From the NCBI RefSeq assembly GCF_900184965.1, contig NZ_FXYA01000215.1, positions 248,001 through 312,000 of the forward strand: a DNA stretch of 64,000 bases. Direction: 5' to 3'. The notes beneath the pieces are model-generated. The model was not told where the DNA came from. It saw only the letters and a list, made by a program, of their open reading frames with translations, and made no database searches. Each line of letters begins with the position of its first letter. Position 1 is the first letter of the stretch. Below, one piece after another: positions 16,809 to 23,874 of this stretch. A program made the position numbers and the translations under genes. The DNA comes from Akkermansia muciniphila. Its GTDB lineage: Bacteria; Verrucomicrobiota; Verrucomicrobiia; Verrucomicrobiales; Akkermansiaceae.

Positions 16809-19388
16809 ATGGTTCCCCAGCAAGAAAACATCGTCAATTGCCCGGCGTGCGGACAGCCCATGGATATTTCCCTGCTACCGCTGTACGCCAACGCCATTTG
16901 CCCGGGCTGCCAGGCGCTGACGCGCGTAAAAACGCACATGGGGCCCTACCATATTACCGGAAAGCTGGGAAAAGGCGGCATGAGCGTGGTGTTCCGTGCG
17001 GAGGATGCCGTTCTGGGGCGGGAAGTGGCCCTGAAAGTGTTGAACGATACCTATGCCGGAGATGCCCTGCGCTGTGAACGTTTTGAACGGGAAGCCCGGA
17101 TCATGGCGCGGGTTTCCCATGAAAACCTGGTGAAAATTTATGCCGTGGGACGTGACCAGGGCCTTTTTTACATTGCCATGGAACTGGTGGAAGGCAATGG
17201 ACTGGACGCCTTGATCGCTGCGGAGGAACGTGTGCCGGAAGACAGGGTGCTGCGCCTGACGCAGGATATCGTGCGCGGGCTGGACGCCGCGTGGAATGCG
17301 GGTCTCATGCACAGGGATATCAAGCCCGCCAACGTTCTTTTGTCCCCCGACGGGGACGCCAAGATTGTGGACTTCGGCCTGTCCCTGCTTCACAGTGAAT
17401 CCGATATGGAGCGGGAAATATGGGTCACCCCTTATTACGCCGCGCCGGAAACGCTGTTGCGCGGAGAGGAGGACTTCCGTACGGACATGTACGCTCTGGG
17501 AGCTACCATGTACCATTTGCTCGTAGGCTTGCCTCCCCGTGTGGACGCCTCCCAGTCTTCCGATATTCTTCTGGAGAACAAAAAAAATCTCCCTCGCCTG
17601 GAGCAGGTGGTGAACGACGTTTCTCCCATGACCTGTTTCATTGTGGACAGGCTGATGGCTTTTGACAGGGAAGACAGGTTTTCTTCCTATCCCGAATTGA
17701 TGGATGCCGTGGAGCAGGCCCTGGAGGAATATGCCCGGGTCATGCAGGAATCCGGTCTCACCTGGGCGGAACGGCGTTCGGTGGAGGCGCGGCGCGCACG
17801 GCGCAGGAAATGCCGCATGGTCGTAGCCTCTTCCATTGCTTCCGTAGCGGCTTTGGCATGGGGCGTTTGGGGATGGGCGGAGTGGAGGGAGGGCGTAGCC
17901 TCTTCTCCCGATACTCCGTCTCCATCCATTTCTCCTGCGGCTGGAACGGTCCCGGAAGGCAGGGGGGAGGAATCGCGGCTGGAGCGCAGCATACGCTTTG
18001 GCAAACTGTTTAACGAAGCCCAGGAATCCCTGAACCGTGGGGATCTGGTGAAAGCCGCCGCCATGTTCGGCGATTTGGCGGCCCAGCCGGACTGCCCCCT
18101 TTCCACATCTTTGTGGGCCGGGTTAAACCAGGTGCTGTGCATGTGGGTGCGCGGCCAGTTCCCGGAAGGGGTGGAGCGTCTGGAGGAACTGGGCGGAAAG
18201 ATGGAAGCCTGCGAGGACCCTGAAGAACTGGAACGCTCTGGGGACATCGGCAACCTGATCATGTACCTGAGTTCCGCGGACTGGTCTTCCCGGATGCCGG
18301 GACTGCGCTCCAATTCCGATCTGGCCGTGCATTACTATGTGGGCATGGCGTTGAAATCCTGGTACTTTGCCGGGAGATGGCCGGAATACGGCGAATTTCT
18401 GGACCGGGTGGCTGCTGATGCGGCGGACGACCGGGACAGGAACGTGCGTGAGCTGGCTTCTGCGTGGCTCAGCAATCTTGAAATGTATACGGATCAGTAC
18501 GCGCGCTTGAAACGTCTTCAGGACATGCCGGAAAAAACAGTGGCGGAAGTGAAGGCCAAGCGGTCCGCGGCGGACTTTTTGCGGGAACAGATGATGATTG
18601 GAGACGTCCCTTCCATGTCTCCGGCTTATGCCGCGCTGGAAGGAATACTGGATCATTTGAGGATGCGGTACCAGGCTGCCCGGGACTGGGAGGCTGCGGA
18701 AGCCGTGAAGGCGGCTGAAAGGCAAAAGGAGGAGGAAAGGCAAAAAGAACTGGAGGAGGAAAAGAGAAGGGAAATCCTGCTGGCCGCCCAATCCAGAAGC
18801 TATGAGGACATCTGCCGGGAAGCGGAGGATGTGATGAAGAAAAGCGGTGATTATGAGAAAGTTTCCGCTGTTTATGGAGAGGCGGAAAAAATCATTTCCT
18901 CTCCTGAGGTGAAGGCCCGTCTGGCCATGCGGCGGGAAATGACGGACCGGATGCTGCCGCTGTTCTCCCGCATGGAGAAACTTTTGCCCGCACTGCTGGA
19001 AAAGAGGCTGGGGAAACCCCTGGCGCTCAAAGATGGCTCCAGGGTGCGCCTGAAAGGGATGAAGGGGCATCTGCTGACCGTGGAACCTCAGGACAGCAGG
19101 GAAGGAAGCGGCGCGTACCAGGTCAGTTGGAACGCGCTTCCGTTCAACTCCCTGCATGCTCTGGCGCGGGAATGCCGCCAGAAGCAGCCTGCGGAATTCT
19201 CTCCCCTGGCGGATACGTATGCCAAGCCTTTGCTTATTTTTGGCAGACTGACGGGAACCATTTCCGCCGCACAGCAGGAAAAAGCATTGCTTCAGATGGA
19301 CCGCGCTTTCATTGAAAAATGGAATTTATGGATGAGCAGTCTGGAGGAGGGGGAAGGGTTGCCGGAAGGCGATGCAAAATCAAGTTGA
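16809..19388 (+). CDS. Membrane Ser/Thr protein kinase with N-terminal zinc ribbon
   Basis: An 859-residue Hanks-type kinase. Residues 11-34 hold a zinc ribbon (CPAC and CPGC, Cys11, 14, 31, 34). The kinase domain spans about 46-305: glycine loop GKGGMSV (54-60), VALK with Lys76, HRDIKPANV (Asp170, Asn175), DFG (188-190) and APE (212-214). All catalytic residues are intact. A single membrane helix lies at about 336-358. The outer part (360-859) has no PASTA or other sensor domain I recognise; it contains helical TPR-like stretches and a highly charged coiled coil near 640-665. Topology would put the kinase inside and the 500-residue tail in the periplasm. The ligand and targets are unknown. 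Confidence 0.9.
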   Translation: MVPQQENIVNCPACGQPMDISLLPLYANAICPGCQALTRVKTHMGPYHITGKLGKGGMSVVFRAEDAVLGREVALKVLNDTYAGDALRCERFEREARIMARVSHENLVKIYAVGRDQGLFYIAMELVEGNGLDALIAAEERVPEDRVLRLTQDIVRGLDAAWNAGLMHRDIKPANVLLSPDGDAKIVDFGLSLLHSESDMEREIWVTPYYAAPETLLRGEEDFRTDMYALGATMYHLLVGLPPRVDASQSSDILLENKKNLPRLEQVVNDVSPMTCFIVDRLMAFDREDRFSSYPELMDAVEQALEEYARVMQESGLTWAERRSVEARRARRRKCRMVVASSIASVAALAWGVWGWAEWREGVASSPDTPSPSISPAAGTVPEGRGEESRLERSIRFGKLFNEAQESLNRGDLVKAAAMFGDLAAQPDCPLSTSLWAGLNQVLCMWVRGQFPEGVERLEELGGKMEACEDPEELERSGDIGNLIMYLSSADWSSRMPGLRSNSDLAVHYYVGMALKSWYFAGRWPEYGEFLDRVAADAADDRDRNVRELASAWLSNLEMYTDQYARLKRLQDMPEKTVAEVKAKRSAADFLREQMMIGDVPSMSPAYAALEGILDHLRMRYQAARDWEAAEAVKAAERQKEEERQKELEEEKRREILLAAQSRSYEDICREAEDVMKKSGDYEKVSAVYGEAEKIISSPEVKARLAMRREMTDRMLPLFSRMEKLLPALLEKRLGKPLALKDGSRVRLKGMKGHLLTVEPQDSREGSGAYQVSWNALPFNSLHALARECRQKQPAEFSPLADTYAKPLLIFGRLTGTISAAQQEKALLQMDRAFIEKWNLWMSSLEEGEGLPEGDAKSS

Positions 19389-19416
19389 TTCCGGCAGGGG
19401 ATAAGGTCCCTTGAAA

Positions 19417-19447
19417 GGCGGCGGATGGCTGCCGCCGGGAGGTTTTT
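19417..19447 (+). terminator. Possible terminator after the kinase gene
   Basis: GGCGGC (19417-19422) pairs with GCCGCC (19431-19436) over an 8-nt loop, followed six bases later by TTTTT. Confidence 0.4.
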
Positions 19448-19596
19448 GTCCCTGCCGCGTGCTTTTCCGGCTGGCCCCGGCCGGAAGAGAGGGGAAAAGG
19501 CTCGGTCAAATGCCTGTGTCCCGGATTTGGAGAAAAGTAATGGCGATGAAGTAAAATTTGCTTGCCTAGGGTACGTCGTACGGGTCTCATAGCCGC

Positions 19597-19728
19597 ATGA
19601 GACTGATCAGCTTTTTGACGCTGGCATGCATGGCCGGCTTCCTCTCTTCATGCGGTTGTGACTGTCATAAGCCCGCGGACTTCGCGCTGAAGGATTACCA
19701 GCCTACCTCCAGCAAGCAATTCCGTTAA
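19597..19728 (+). CDS. 43-residue predicted lipoprotein
   Basis: A tiny gene with a complete lipoprotein signal: MRLISFLTLACMAGFLSSC, where LSSC is a good lipobox with Cys19. The mature peptide of about 25 residues begins CGCDCHKPAD, with three cysteines and a histidine clustered at the anchor, and ends SSKQFR. The cluster could bind metal or form disulphides, but this is conjecture. It ends nine bases before the ATG of hflX, so both may share a transcript. No family is recognised. Real lipobox, start and tight spacing argue for a true gene; its size is the main doubt. Confidence 0.6.
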   Translation: MRLISFLTLACMAGFLSSCGCDCHKPADFALKDYQPTSSKQFR

Positions 19729-19737
19729 ATTCCCTAT

Positions 19738-21051
19738 ATGTTTGAAATCCGCGAAAAACCGGAAATGGTGGAACGGGCCATGCTCGTTTCCATTTACTTC
19801 GATCCCTCCGAGGCCGGGGAAAAACAGGCCATGCTGGATGAGCTGGAAGACCTTGTCTCCAACCTCGGCATCGGCATTGCAGGAAAGCACCTCATCAAAT
19901 CCAGGGACATGCACGCCAAATTCCTGTGCGGTACCGGAAAGGCGCAGGAGGTGAAGCAGCTGGCGCTGGATTGCCGGGCGGACTGTGTGGTTTTTGACAA
20001 TATGCTTTCCCCTTCCCAGCAGAGGGAATGGGAGCGGCTTGTTGACGAATGCGTCATTGACCGTGAAGAGGTCATTCTGGACATCTTTGCCCGGCGCGCC
20101 CGGACGCGGGAAGCTACCCTGCAGGTGGAACTGGCCCGCATGCAGTATTCTCTGCCGCGCATGGCCCGTATGTGGAACCATCTGGACCGCCAGGGCGGAG
20201 GCTCCGGCGGTGGTAAGGGCGGCGGCGGAGCAGCCAGGGGGGAAGGTGAAAAGCAGATTGAAGTGGACCGTCGCCTGGCGCGCGCCAGAATTGAGGCTAT
20301 CCAAAGGGAACTGGTTCTGGTGACCCGGCAGCGTGCTACGCAGCGCAAGGAACGGGAGCGCCAGGCCGTCGCCACGGCTGCTATTGTAGGTTATACCAAT
20401 GCCGGGAAATCCTCCCTCCTGTCCCTGGTGTCCGGGTCTGAAGTCATGGCCCGGGACATGCTTTTTGCTACGCTGGACACCACAACGCGGAAAATAGAGC
20501 TTCCCCACGGGCAGCCGCTGCTGCTGACGGATACCGTAGGCTTCATCCGCAACCTTCCGCACCGCCTGGTGGAGGCTTTCAAGTCCACGCTGGAGGAAGC
20601 CGTTCTGGCGGATTTCCTGATTCAGGTGGTGGACGCTTCCGACCCGGAAGCCGTGCGCCATTATGAAACGACTCTGGAGGTTCTTGATGAACTGGGTGCG
20701 GGTGACAAGCCCATGGTCGTGGTTTTAAACAAGGTGGACCTGGTCCCGGAAGAACGGCGCGGAGCTCTGGAAACGCTGCTGGCTCCCCATTTCAGCGGCA
20801 GGGTGGTTGCCATGTCCGTGAAAGAAGGGAACGGTGCGGGAGACCTGTTGAATGCCTGCGTGGAAATGCTGGAAAGCCGTGTCCGGCGCGCCCGATTCCT
20901 GATTCCTTATACCCGCAGCGACCTGGTGGCCGCCATGCATAGTGAAGGCAAGGTTTTCTCTACGGAATATGTGGAGGAAGGGACCTTGCTGGAAGCCGTG
21001 CTTCCTGTGGCCTTTTATAATAAACTGGGATCATTCCTGGCAGACAGGTAA
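19738..21051 (+). CDS. hflX: Ribosome-associated GTPase HflX
   Basis: HflX binds the 50S subunit and can split stalled ribosomes. The 437-residue protein has the N-terminal HflX domain (AGKHLIKSRDMHAKFLCGTGKAQEV), the coiled linker with the Gly-rich loop (GGGSGGGKGGGG near residue 160), and the GTPase domain: G1 GYTNAGKSS (218-226), G2 ATLDTTTRKI, G3 DTVGFI, G4 NKVD and G5-like AMSV. The family's RMWNHLDRQGGG is present. Start ATG 19738, directly after the small lipoprotein gene. The hfq and hflKC genes that accompany it in E. coli are not here. Confidence 0.95.
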   Translation: MFEIREKPEMVERAMLVSIYFDPSEAGEKQAMLDELEDLVSNLGIGIAGKHLIKSRDMHAKFLCGTGKAQEVKQLALDCRADCVVFDNMLSPSQQREWERLVDECVIDREEVILDIFARRARTREATLQVELARMQYSLPRMARMWNHLDRQGGGSGGGKGGGGAARGEGEKQIEVDRRLARARIEAIQRELVLVTRQRATQRKERERQAVATAAIVGYTNAGKSSLLSLVSGSEVMARDMLFATLDTTTRKIELPHGQPLLLTDTVGFIRNLPHRLVEAFKSTLEEAVLADFLIQVVDASDPEAVRHYETTLEVLDELGAGDKPMVVVLNKVDLVPEERRGALETLLAPHFSGRVVAMSVKEGNGAGDLLNACVEMLESRVRRARFLIPYTRSDLVAAMHSEGKVFSTEYVEEGTLLEAVLPVAFYNKLGSFLADR

Positions 21052-21085
21052 CCCCCTGTTCCTGAATCCCGGGTGCGTGGCCGGG

Positions 21086-21655
21086 TCAAAACCGGTATCC
21101 CAGGCCGTTCAGGCATGTCACCACATCCCTGACAGGCAGTCCGATGACGTTGTCCGTATCCCCGCGCACGGAAGAGATAATCATCTCCCCGTATTCCTGG
21201 AACGCGTAAGAGCCGGCCTTGTCCATCACGTTTACCAGTTCCATGTAACGGCGGATGTCTCTTTCCGTCAGCTTCCGGAACGTCACTTCCGTCAGCACGG
21301 CCAGGTCTTTCATGCCCAGCGGGGAACGGATGGCGACTGCCGTGCATACATGGTGCGTGTGTCCGGAGAGCTTCCGGAGCGTAGTCCGGGCTTCTTCTTC
21401 ATTTCCCGGTTTGCCAAGAGGCAAGCCTTCCAGAAAAACGAGCGTATCCGCGCCGATGACGGTGGAATCCGGATGTTCCCGGAACACGGCTTCCGCCTTG
21501 GCGGCGGCATTGTGCAGACAGAGCTCCTGCGGGGGCATGGAAGCCTCTTTCAGTTCTTCCGTGTCCCGGACAATAACGGAAAAAGGAATGCCGGCCTTTT
21601 CCAGCAATTCACGCCGCCGGGGTGATTGGGAGGCCAGGATAACGGGGGGAAGCAT
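21086..21655 (-). CDS. maf: Maf-family nucleotide pyrophosphatase
   Basis: Maf proteins hydrolyse non-canonical or modified nucleoside triphosphates to monophosphates. The 189-residue protein has the opening LASQSPRRRELLEKAGI, the catalytic block VIGADTLVFLEG with the conserved Asp, LGKP, and the later KAGSYAFQEYG and VRGDTDNVIGLPV. The AGSYAxQ form is that of the dTTP/UTP-specific subgroup (YhdE-like). I start at ATG 21655, which begins the conserved segment; the frame runs further upstream but overlaps the end of ilvA's leader sequence. Downstream of ilvA by 65 bases. Confidence 0.9.
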   Translation of the reverse strand: MLPPVILASQSPRRRELLEKAGIPFSVIVRDTEELKEASMPPQELCLHNAAAKAEAVFREHPDSTVIGADTLVFLEGLPLGKPGNEEEARTTLRKLSGHTHHVCTAVAIRSPLGMKDLAVLTEVTFRKLTERDIRRYMELVNVMDKAGSYAFQEYGEMIISSVRGDTDNVIGLPVRDVVTCLNGLGYRF

Positions 21656-21720
21656 GGGAGAAAAAGGCCGTGATGAGCAAGGGAGCCGATCTTTCTCAAG
21701 CTCCCTGGATGGGTGGACTG

Positions 21721-23280
21721 TCAATGATTGCCTGTCAACTGTCTGCCCCCCATGATCCGCTGGAAGGCCTCGGGGGAAATTTCCCGAATGGACCTGATGA
21801 TGTTTTTGGAAAAGGCGCTCATGCGTTCCCGAATGGTTTCCCGGTCTTGCGCTGTATCAAATTCCATGCCCACCAGGGCGCGGCCTACACGTTCTCCGGT
21901 ATAGGTGTAGTTGAAATAACAGAGGGAAGCCAGATCCGCGATACGTTCCATGAAGTCAAGGAAAGCTCCTGCGCGTTCCGGAAATTCAATGTGGACGAAC
22001 AGGGGGTGCTGACACAGCTCCGGCTGGTAGTGGATCATGCGGAAGCGCACGTCGTCGTCCTCGCTGATATCTTCGAATTCGATTCCCTTCTTCTTCAGTG
22101 TTGTGCGGATGGTGTCCAGGTCTTCATCAGAAGCGGCAATGCCGAACACGGGGTATTGGGTGTCTCCTTCCGTTTTGCCGTACTGCACATCCACCAGCGT
22201 CGTATCCTGAGGCATGTGGCGCAAGTACTTAAGCACCTGGCCGCGCTTGGAATCCATGGAAATGCGCAGATAGCGCGTTTCGTGGTTGCCGATGCCCGCC
22301 TGCCGGGCAATCTGGGTGAGGTGGGTGAAATCCATATTGGCTCCGGAAATGACCACGAAGCTCTTTTCCTCCGGCTGTACTTCGCCCCGGTTCCACTGTT
22401 TCAGGAATCCTGCCAGGCTCATGGCTCCGGAGGGTTCGGGCACGACGCGGGAGGATTCCCACATAGCCCGGATGGCCTGGCAGACCTCATTATTGGTAAC
22501 GGTCACGAACTCGTCAACCAGTTCCCGGCAAAGGGGATAGGTTAATTCTCCGGGAATGTGGACGGCCGTGCCGTCGCAGAAAACGTCCACGTAATCCAAG
22601 TTCACCCGGCGTCCCTGTTCAATGGAGGTTTTCATGGAAGCCTGGTCAACGCCTTCCACGCCGATGACCTTGATGCGGGGCCAGAACTTTTTCAGCCAGC
22701 ACGCTACGGATGCGGCCAGGCCGCCGCCGCCGATAGCGACATACGCGCGGTCAAAAGGGCCTTCTCCGCTCATCACCACTTCGTCCGCCAGCGTTCCCTG
22801 TCCGGCCATGGTCACCAGGTCGTCATAGGGGTGCACAAACGTGCTGCCGTGGGTTTCCGCATATTCATGGGCGGCAGCGGCCGTCTCGTCATAGCAGTCC
22901 CCGTGGAGCATAATCTTCACATGTCTGCCGCCGTGGCGGCGTACTTCCGTCTGTTTCACTTCCGGCGTGGAGCGCGGCATGAAAATGGTGGCATGGCAGT
23001 TCAGGACTCTGGCCGCCAGCGCGACGCCCTGGGCATGATTGCCGGCGGAGGCCGCCACAATGCCTTTGTCTCGGGCCTCCTGGCTCAATGCGGCCATGCA
23101 ATTGAACGCTCCGCGCCACTTATAAGCCCGGATGGGGCCCAGATCCTCCCTCTTGGCATATACCGGGGCTTCGATGCCCGGCAGATTCAATCGCTGGAGA
23201 GGAGTCGGTTCGCCAACGGTATAGACGCGCTGGCGGGCTTGCAGTATTTCCTCGGAAAGACGGTCCGAAAGTATGCTCAT
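21721..23280 (-). CDS. ilvA: Threonine ammonia-lyase, biosynthetic
   Basis: IlvA deaminates threonine to 2-oxobutanoate, the committed step to isoleucine. The 519-residue protein has the PLP domain (YAKREDLGPIRAYKWRG, PLP-lysine Lys54; SAGNHAQGVALAA; the glycine loop AIGGGGLAA) and a C-terminal regulatory region of two ACT-like units (about residues 330-500) that normally senses isoleucine and valine. The length is that of the feedback-regulated biosynthetic type. Two starts are possible, ATG 23280 or ATG 23301 (seven residues longer); the former is chosen since MSILSDRLSEEIL resembles family N-termini. Confidence 0.93.
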   Translation of the reverse strand: MSILSDRLSEEILQARQRVYTVGEPTPLQRLNLPGIEAPVYAKREDLGPIRAYKWRGAFNCMAALSQEARDKGIVAASAGNHAQGVALAARVLNCHATIFMPRSTPEVKQTEVRRHGGRHVKIMLHGDCYDETAAAAHEYAETHGSTFVHPYDDLVTMAGQGTLADEVVMSGEGPFDRAYVAIGGGGLAASVACWLKKFWPRIKVIGVEGVDQASMKTSIEQGRRVNLDYVDVFCDGTAVHIPGELTYPLCRELVDEFVTVTNNEVCQAIRAMWESSRVVPEPSGAMSLAGFLKQWNRGEVQPEEKSFVVISGANMDFTHLTQIARQAGIGNHETRYLRISMDSKRGQVLKYLRHMPQDTTLVDVQYGKTEGDTQYPVFGIAASDEDLDTIRTTLKKKGIEFEDISEDDDVRFRMIHYQPELCQHPLFVHIEFPERAGAFLDFMERIADLASLCYFNYTYTGERVGRALVGMEFDTAQDRETIRERMSAFSKNIIRSIREISPEAFQRIMGGRQLTGNH

Positions 23281-23380
23281 GATGGTAATGCTGGCCCTCA
23301 TTTTAACGGGTCCGGCCCCTTTTTCCAGTAAAACATTCCCGAAAGACGGGCTGTTTTCCGGGATTCAGGTTTTTGGAACG

Positions 23381-23404
23381 CAAAAAAGCCGCCCGGAGGC
23401 GGCT
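23381..23404 (-). terminator. Intrinsic terminator of tRNA-Asp
   Basis: AGCCGCC (23387-23393) pairs with GGCGGCT (23398-23404) over a 4-nt loop. On the minus strand the stem is followed by six T. It sits 17 bases beyond the tRNA 3' end. Confidence 0.85.
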
Positions 23405-23421
23405 GTTTCTTCTGAACAAGG

Positions 23422-23499
23422 TGGCGAAGCGGACGGGGCTCGAACCCGCGACCTCCAGCGTGACAGGCTGGCGCTCTAACCGAACTGAGCTACCGCTCC
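23422..23499 (-). tRNA. tRNA-Asp (anticodon GUC)
   Basis: The minus strand folds into a complete cloverleaf of 78 bases: acceptor GGAGCGG with CCGCTTC (one G-U), D arm GCTC/GAGC, anticodon stem CCAGC/GCTGG around CTGTCAC with GTC at 23464-23462, a 5-base variable loop, and a T arm with TTCGAGC. The 3' CCA is encoded. A promoter lies upstream and a terminator downstream, so it is transcribed alone. Confidence 0.96.
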
Positions 23500-23543
23500 A
23501 TAACCTTGGATGCCGTCCCTGCCTGGCGGCGGGGACGTGGAGG

Positions 23544-23572
23544 CTTATACAGGCACTTCTTCAGGAATGCAA
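23544..23572 (-). promoter_or_regulatory. Predicted promoter of tRNA-Asp
   Basis: On the minus strand TTGCAT (23572-23567) and TATAAG (23549-23544) are 17 bases apart, and the expected start is about 38 bases before the mature tRNA. Confidence 0.5.
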
Positions 23573-23638
23573 GAAAAGAAATCATTTTTTCCTGCATGCA
23601 TATTTCGTAGGCTGGGGGAAAAAGGTTAAATAAGTGGC

Positions 23639-23810
23639 CGGATTTGAAATCCGCAGATGATGTAAATAAGCCCAAATAATGATTAAAATATTAATGATGC
23701 AGGTTTTTGAAACGGACGGCCCCGTTTTTCCCTCTTTTCCTCTCAGGTCGTTCAATGTTTCTAAGGGGCTTGGCTCCAAAAATTGTCATTGACTCCGGAT
23801 TTCAAATCCG
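23639..23810. repeat. Pair of identical 15-nt palindromes in inverted orientation
   Basis: CGGATTTGAAATCCG at 23639-23653 and CGGATTTCAAATCCG at 23796-23810. Each is a near-perfect palindrome (7-bp arms around one base), and the middle base makes the two copies exact inverted repeats of each other. Their centres are 157 bases apart, close to 15 helical turns. The right copy lies between a -35-like and a -10-like box ahead of the autotransporter. The 375-base gap 23500-23874 holds this pair, the tRNA promoter and no gene. Confidence 0.8.
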
Positions 23811-23817
23811 TTAATTA
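23789..23817 (+). promoter_or_regulatory. Candidate autotransporter promoter with embedded operator
   Basis: TTGACT (23789-23794) and TAATTA (23812-23817) are 17 bases apart; the spacer contains the right-hand palindrome in full. A second -10-like TATAGT lies at 23828-23833 without a good -35. The leader to the ATG at 23875 would be about 50 bases, AT-rich and without a Shine-Dalgarno. Confidence 0.4.
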
Positions 23818-23874
23818 TTACTACGAATATAGTCTTGCAAATAGTTTTATTCATTATCAATACGTTACAGCATT

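Noticed and set aside
23373-23633. Frame reading through tRNA-Asp on the plus strand
   Set aside because: It crosses a clear tRNA and its terminator; the reading TGLEPATSSVTGWRSNRTELP is the well-known artefact of translating a tRNA region.
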